The notes under the pieces: model-generated | The model's input: the letters and a program-made list of their open reading frames with translations, nothing else | Database searches by the model: none | What the model was told of the DNA's origin: nothing | Assembly: GCA_036768485.1 (NCBI GenBank) | Contig: JAVLUZ010000418.1 | Location: 57,343 to 121,342 of the forward strand | DNA length: 64,000 nt | Direction: 5' to 3' | Source: Mermis nigrescens | Taxonomy: Eukaryota > Nematoda > Enoplea > Mermithida > Mermithidae | In this document: positions 57,974 through 64,000 of the stretch, one piece after another | Position numbering within the stretch: the stretch's first letter is position 1 | Layout of the letters: each line of letters opens with the position of its first letter | Made by a program: the position numbers and the translations under genes

Positions 57974-59230
57974 TAAATGTATGCTTGTATAGTTTAGCTT
58001 CTTTGTGCTAAAATTGTTCATCTAATTTTATCTTCTAAAGTGACAACACTGACTGGACTGACTCCTGTCCCACCCTGTTGGGCATCAGTGATTACATCTC
58101 TATGCCCTCATCTTCCACTTGTGAATATAAGTTATAAATTTTAAGTAAAATTAAAAGCGTGGCTCGTGATACCACTCCTTGACCAGCACAGAATTTGCTT
58201 AGCTGAAGATGAACGACTATGTCTATCATACTTAAAGCATGGAGGGTTTGAGGTCTAGCTTCCCTCTAGAATCCACAAACCGTTAAAAGTCGAAAGAAGG
58301 CAGAATTGAATTTTTTGCTTGTCTTTTTCATTTTTGACAATTTTTAATTCACTCAGACTCCCGAAATACGGCTGCAGTTCAAATATGCCCCCGATGCTCG
58401 TGATATGTATAATTTTTTTTAGCATACCGATTCCACAGGCCTATATGTATTATAATTTTTCTAGTATACGGCCAATAAGCGATACCTGTAACACGACATA
58501 CTACGACACGGTTTCGTGATACGATTTCAAGAGCTCATGATATCGTATTATACGGGCTCAGGTTGGGTTTTATTTTGTATTTGAAAATAAAAACCTAATA
58601 TAATCGTGTGCACCACGTGATTTCAGCCATTTTTATGATACGATGACATACACTGATTTGTGAAGCTCAATCATCCGATGCGCTAACATTCATCGAGTTT
58701 GTTGAGTGAGTGGTACGAAATGTGCGTTGCCTCCCACAACAACAAATTAATTATTAAAATTGATCATTTCTTTGTCACTTTCGTAAGAGAAAAACTTGAG
58801 TTTTTAAAAATTTTTGTTAATGAAATTTTTATTTTTACGTGTCTCTGGATCGAAAAAATCGCCCTCAGTTTAGCTGTAGGCACGATCTGAGCTCTCTATA
58901 TAAAATACACAGAAAACTGTCTAATAAACAAAATCTATCAAGCATTTAACTATCACTCCATTATTCATGTCTTTTTTTCTTCGACGTTCCAGTTTTTATA
59001 ATTTGTGCCATTCTACCTATTTTCATTCATTACGTGGAAGGTCGTGGGCGCTAATCGAAGCAAAACATCTGTGTTATTTTGCGGGGCATTCAACTGTCTG
59101 CTAGAAAATGACCTGAAGAGACAACGCATTATTTTTTGTTGAATAGGGAAAAAAGCTAGCACATTAATCACGCTTAGTAATCGAAATTGAAGTCTTCTCA
59201 AATAATTTTAAGCCCTCAGTGATTGCCGAG
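57974..59230. other. No gene seen
   Basis: AT-rich, short ORFs only. This is the upstream region of the second TIMP-like exon. Confidence 0.45.
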
Positions 59231-59333
59231 ATGCTACTTTTGCTATGTGTTCTTATAACTTCTTGGAACCTAGCTGAATCGTGCAGCTGCGCTGAAAGGA
59301 ACGATACCAAAACGTTTTGTGGTTCGGATTACG
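59231..59333 (+). CDS. TIMP-like first exon (copy 2)
   Basis: The ATG at 59231 opens a 17-residue signal peptide (MLLLLCVLITSWNLAES) followed by mature C-S-C-A...T-F-C-G-S-D-Y. C1, C3, F12, C13 and D16 sit exactly at the TIMP positions, so the zinc-chelating N-terminus and the first three disulphide cysteines are intact. The exon stops at a phase-1 GTAAAT donor, as in the other two copies. The second exon was not located with confidence; a 'gatttcag' acceptor at 59620 keeps Val18 but reaches a stop soon after. Function as an inhibitor is inferred from the family. Confidence 0.8.
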
Positions 59334-60187
59334 GTAAATTTTAGTAGAGTTTCTATTTTTTCCATCTGTGCTAGCCATACAAGTATGTCAGTATCCTTGT
59401 AAAATACCGACTAATATTAAATTATCTATTATCTCAAAATATAAAATGATATGTAATAAATTTTGGAATATAAAATGCTAAATATCTTTGCAAATTTTCC
59501 GAAAACTATTTTTTTAACAAGCTTAACATTTTTTTAGTGACTTGAAAACTAAAAAACTTAACATTTTTAGTCCTGCGATTATTGCTTTATTTTTTTATTA
59601 TTGTAAAGATTTCAGTCCTACCCAGATTCCGCTAGAGTTGTGGTGTTGCTCATGACCTATGCTTTACTACTTCTTTTTTGCTTAAATTCAAACGTAAAAA
59701 TCAAATTGTTGATGGAACAGAAAATTTTTCTTAAGCATTTTTTGATGTCATAAAATTAAAATTTTATATTGTAAAATGATAAGCTGTAAGTCAGCAAACC
59801 TATAACATGAATGTAAATGTATTATTTGGGCTGCTTTATTTTTCTTTAATGAAAATATTGCTCTGAAATAGGAAATAAAGTAAGCGGTTTTTCGATCATG
59901 CCGGTGATTCAATAAATATTGGCTTAATTAAACTAATATTTACAATTTATTTATCAAAAAGCAATCGGCATCGTCAAAAAATCAGAAACATTCTTTGAAT
60001 GCACTTAAAATGTTTTGAAAAAAATGCAAATACTAACAGCTCATTTAGTGATGCCTGATTGATACGTTACGACACGCTACCCCTTTGAGCATTTTTTTTC
60101 ATTTTTCGTATTTCGCATAATAATAGTAATATTATAACTATTATTATTAAATATACGAGTACATAATTATAATAACTAATCGGAATC
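59334..60187. other. Presumed intron or intergenic DNA
   Basis: AT-rich with no clear exon continuing the TIMP-like frame. Confidence 0.4.
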
Positions 60188-60212
60188 TAGGTAGCGCGTT
60201 AGCGCGTACCTA
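60188..60212. repeat. Solo family B stem-loop
   Basis: TAGGTAGCGCGTTAGCGCGTACCTA without any family B body on either side. The next full copy starts only at 60985. Confidence 0.8.
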
Positions 60213-60732
60213 TGTATTATTTGTATTTATTTTGTAATAATTGATCTTCAGTTACCTGATTTCTTACTCCTTTACAACTTCGTTTTGTTGGTTCAAGTGC
60301 TGAAGGATTGAGGTCACTAAGTTGCTACTTAAGGTAGATTAAAAATACGATTGATAATTGTATAGCTATTGATTATTTTAGAGTATTAGTAAATTGATTT
60401 GATTACGTATGACCATTTAATTTATTAATTAATCGTATCATATGATATTCGTAAAAAAGATTTGAATTACCACGCTCTATTGAAAATAAAAAGAAATTTT
60501 CTCTACATTTCTAGAAAGCGGTATTTCGTCTAAAATGATACTATAATTGGTCAAAATAAAAACCAGTCAAGCATCACACACAGTGCACTGGTTTTTACCA
60601 CTGCATTTCAATCATATGTTTATGTTTCATTGTCCCTTTTTCTTGTTGTGTCTCAAAAAGGTCATAACTTCTCAATAATTTTTTGCCTACTTTTTAAATA
60701 TCGCTCAAATTATAAGTCGTATAAGGCGGATC

Positions 60733-60847
60733 ATGTTTAGCTTTTATATTTCATCGTGCATTTTGCTGACTTTGTATTTTCAACAAGGCTATGCATGCAG
60801 ATGCGCTTACAGGAACGAAACTGAGATATTTTGCGCATCAGATTACG
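60733..60847 (+). CDS. TIMP-like first exon (copy 3)
   Basis: It opens at the ATG 60733 with a 21-residue signal peptide (MFSFYISSCILLTLYFQQGY...), then mature C-R-C-A...I-F-C-A-S-D-Y with all TIMP marker residues. It is closest to copy 1 (same signal-peptide length, MFS start, similar 5' leader '..taaggc..atcATG'). Phase-1 GTAGTT donor. A strong 'cttgtttctttcag' acceptor at 60957 would add Val18 and SSFYEYI, then TAA. Family B copy 4 begins three bases after that stop, so the rest of the gene was probably displaced. Confidence 0.8.
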
Positions 60848-60984
60848 GTAGTTAAATACAAAAGAGCGATAAAACAAAAATTGTCATGTATTACTTTAAT
60901 TATGTTTATATTTAAATTTATTCCGGTATTTATATTCATAGTCTTGTTTCTTTCAGTAAGTTCATTTTACGAGTATATTTAATC

Positions 60985-63970
60985 ATAGGTAGCGCGCACC
61001 CATAATATACTTTGGGTACCCCTAAATAGTGACCCCTTCAGCTATTACGGGACACATCTGGGAGGTGCGGTCTTTGTTTAAAAGAAAGATAATAAAAAAG
61101 TCGCTGCAGGTGGTTTTTCTTGCTTTTTTAAATCAGTACCCGGTGCTGTAGAGAGAGTGTAAAGTTTTACTGTAAAGTTATTACCCATAGCTTTTTTAAA
61201 TTTTGTAGGACGCTCGCTCGACTAATCTAACTCAGTTTTTGCATTCTGTTCAGTCTAATTTTTTCAAATTGTAGTCAATTGAGTAAGCTCAAAAGTGTTT
61301 TTTTATCTTTTTTGAATAGTGACTTATTTTAGTGTGGCAGTGTAAAGAGTAGTAAAGAATCTAAGGGTTAAAAACACATTTTTTGGCCTTTTTCGTCTAC
61401 CAATTACTGCGGTCACGAATCCTGAAGAAAGTTTTTTTCAATAGAAATGTACTACGGCTCAACGGCTACTTTCTGACGACCAGCAAATTTTTCTACATAA
61501 AACGGAGTTAGATCTAGGGGTTCAAACTTTACATTCTAGTGGTTGGCGTAGAAAAACATATTCAGTCTAAGATTTCTCTGACAATTTCTCTGGTTATAAG
61601 TCAGGATTAATTGAACGAAACAATGATAATGTATCTTTTATGGAATATATGTCGCAGTGAACCGCGTTTTAAAAAACGCAATATTGATTTATTTTTAGGA
61701 TGTAAAGTTCGAAATCAGGGGTGTTACAGTAAGCAGAAAAAAACACATTTTCCTCTCTATTTAAATTGGTAAATATCTCAAATAGTTTGCGGAGCAGAAG
61801 TTTCCACATACAAATGTAATCCAACTCAAAGGCTACAAAGCGGTTTAAGCCGAATTTCTCCACACTCAGGGTCAGATTTTGAGAATTAACGATGTGGTGG
61901 ATAGTAAAAAATAAGCATTTGTCCCTTTTTTGTTCGCTACCTTTCCCGTTTAGAGGTCGGCGTGGATCGAATAGAATGAAAATAAAGTATTTTCTGAATG
62001 TACACGTCACAGCGGCTTGCGTCTATTTACATCAATATTTAGCTTTTTTGGGAGGTGTGAAGTCTAAAATTAGGTGTCTTAAAATGTGTTTCTGTCTCCT
62101 GCCTACTACTTCGATTATGAGTCTGGACTTGATCTCAAGTCTAAAAAGTACAAAGAATCAAACGTGATTTGCCATTTGGGCGCTTTTGTTTACACTCGAC
62201 AGTAATGTGAAGTGGTTTACATCTAATGTTTATTTGTCTTTAGTTTATTGTGGAGACTCCATTTTTTCATAAATATTGATCGTTATATCAGAGTAAATAA
62301 GGAATCCGACTGAAATCTTCTTTACTCTCGGGCATTTCAAAACGTTAATCTATTTTCAAAATATGTTTTAAGGTCAGGATAACGAATCTGACTGTATGGT
62401 TTCCTTACACCCTGTATTTGTGTAAATTAAACACTGAAAATCAACTTTAGTTTCCAAAGCGTTGCAGAAGATTAATTTTTATTTAAATCTTCCCATTTAA
62501 CGTCTCGATTACGAATCTGAGCGTAGGTGTTTTTACACCCAATAGTTGGATAAGTTTATGCTGGAAACCTTTGATCTGTTTAAATAAGGTAAGGTTGTTT
62601 TGAATGAATAAGATAATGCTGATGTTCAGAACAAAATTGTTTTCCGTGTTCTTGAACTGCTGTCATTACTGTGGCATGTTAACGTATGTGTTTACTGACC
62701 CATTTACTCCAAAGATGCTAATTAAAAGTAGGGTACTAGCAAAGAAAAATGCTCCGATGGAACAAAAAAAACGAATATCCTTAGGATTGTGGATTATTAA
62801 ATATATAAAAGGAGGGGACTAAGAAAAAGTCACCTATGTATATGCCTAAAGTCGAAAAATCTGTTGAAAAACAGAGTTTCTATAAGTAACGCAAAAAAAT
62901 CGCGTACTACTCTGCAGCCTGCGGGTGAAATGAATTATTGAACTAAAGAAACGAGTTGAAAAGTAGCCAGCTATGCTATGTAGTAACTATTGGAATATAG
63001 AGGGTGTAAACTAGGAGCGACATTGTAAGTCAATTGAATAAATCAGCAAAGATCGATGCTTTTAAGAAAATCAAAAACATTGTTGGTTTAAAGCAGTAGA
63101 AAAGCAAGTTAGCTTACATGAAACAACCCAAATGTAGCAGTCTGTTTCAAAATTCTTGGGACTTTTTAAGCAGTAAGCTGATTCGAAGGCAGTGAAGATT
63201 CAGCCAATCGGCGTAAGGTCTTTCATTCGATTGAAGTTAGGTAGCCCATTGCACGTTATTCGGCTCTAAATCTTGAGCAGCCTCGAGCAAGAAAAATACC
63301 TATACTGCACGGAATCGAACTCAAAGCTCCGCGCTGTGAAGCGAGTGGTAATATCCGCTAGACCATTTAGGAAGCGACGGCGAAGTTTGAAATATTACGT
63401 AGCATATTGTACAAATAGCGAATCGGTTGACGCGAGAGGCGGGTACTGAAAACCGCTCTTATCATTTGCTGAATTGAAAATACTTTCCAGTCACCTTACT
63501 GTGAAAAAGTCCAAGAATTTAGAAACACACTACAGGTGCGCTTGCATTTACACATAGCAACGATTTTTTGCGCTGACCAATTGACCATCAGGTTTGCTTG
63601 CTATAATGCTAATGATAAAGAATAAAATACCGCTAAATACAATTGCATTTTTTCTATCAATCACGATGCAAAGCAAATCAGCTTTGCAACTTGCAAGAAG
63701 CTTACAAAAAGTATACACTTTAGATTATGTGTATACACTTTTATACGAAGCATTGAAAATTGTTTTAAAGAAGGTTTCATTTTGTCAGAGGCCGCAAAAT
63801 TTTACTTGATTTTTGTGTTGCTTAGAGAAAGTCAGATTTTTAATAGATTTTGCGACTTTAGGCAAACACATAGGTATCTTTTTCCTAGTCCCTCCATATA
63901 CATCCTTAATAATCCCCAATCGCACGTATATTCGTCTTTTTTGTTCCACCGAGCATTTTTCTTTGATAGT
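60985..63970 (+). mobile_element. Family B composite repeat, copy 4
   Basis: A shortened stem-loop (ATAGGTAGCGCG-CACCCAT) is followed by 'aatatactttgggtacccc', the 'agctattacgggacac' block, the degenerate body (61140-62600) and the inverted-repeat module 62735-63970. The module is longer than in other copies, with about 800 bp between its arms (62735-62920 and 63785-63970). Confidence 0.82.
63305..63375 (-). tRNA. tRNA-like sequence, probably a pseudogene or SINE head
   Basis: On the minus strand, A-box-like TGGTCTAGCGG and B-box-like AGTTCGATTCC are correctly spaced. An anticodon-arm-like CTCGC...GCGCG encloses a TTCACA loop, one base too short. Acceptor and T stems do not pair well. It best resembles a degraded Val/Glu-type tRNA and lies between the arms of the family B module. 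Confidence 0.4.
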
Positions 63971-64000
63971 TACATTATTCAATTGCATTTTGAGTGCTTC

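Noticed and set aside
60958..60982. Frame-shifted reading of exon 2 of TIMP-like copy 3 (FILRVY) as better NTR match
   Set aside because: It needs a one-base shift relative to the visible splice sites, so I report only the in-phase reading.
1..64000. CRISPR arrays, operons or prokaryotic promoters
   Set aside because: The tandem arrays lack the spacer/repeat pattern, and genes have introns and TATA boxes. The window is eukaryotic.

Overview
The window looks like nuclear DNA from an invertebrate animal. It is AT-rich, has no operons or ribosome-binding sites, and its few genes are split by introns with GT/AG borders. Most of it is transposable-element (TE) debris: mariner, hAT, Harbinger-like and Polinton/Maverick elements, MITEs, foldbacks, minisatellites and microsatellites. 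No species is named because nothing here is diagnostic.

Gene content is sparse. (1) Three first exons of TIMP-like metalloproteinase-inhibitor genes lie on the + strand at 39721, 59231 and 60733. Each has a signal peptide, a mature C-x-C N-terminus and a phase-1 splice donor at the same residue. (2) A complete three-exon MADF-domain gene (50309-52225) lies inside a 4.9 kb element (48231-53098). That element has Harbinger-like terminal inverted repeats (TIRs) and a TAA target-site duplication (TSD), but no transposase. (3) A tentative small membrane-protein gene lies at 32198-33924. (4) A coding-like first exon lies at 47988-48226, between a hAT and the Harbinger-like element.

Region by region. 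1-12940: mostly featureless AT-rich DNA with one copy of a composite repeat ('family B', 3241-6021). 13050-14140: a 119-bp tandem array. 14700-20420: MITEs, minisatellites and dispersed repeats. 20605-30190: a decayed Polinton-type DNA polymerase B gene flanked by 1.2-1.5 kb inverted repeats that each carry a 20-21 bp minisatellite. The polymerase gene is cut by a hAT-like MITE and by a 1.5 kb foldback. 30190-35400: the tentative membrane gene and little else. 35418-40232: a cluster of hAT-like MITEs ('MITE A'), some nested or tandem, and the first TIMP exon. 45332-53101: mariner, hAT and Harbinger-like elements in series. 54109-63970: two long family B copies with two TIMP exons between them.

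The two most unusual items are family B and the MADF-carrying element. Family B has a short GC-rich stem-loop at one end, a body of degenerate ~230-280 bp units, and a large inverted-repeat module at the other end. It occurs four times with the same architecture and has no visible coding capacity. The MADF element looks like a transposase-less Harbinger derivative that keeps an intact DNA-binding protein gene and termini full of TCCGAC motifs.
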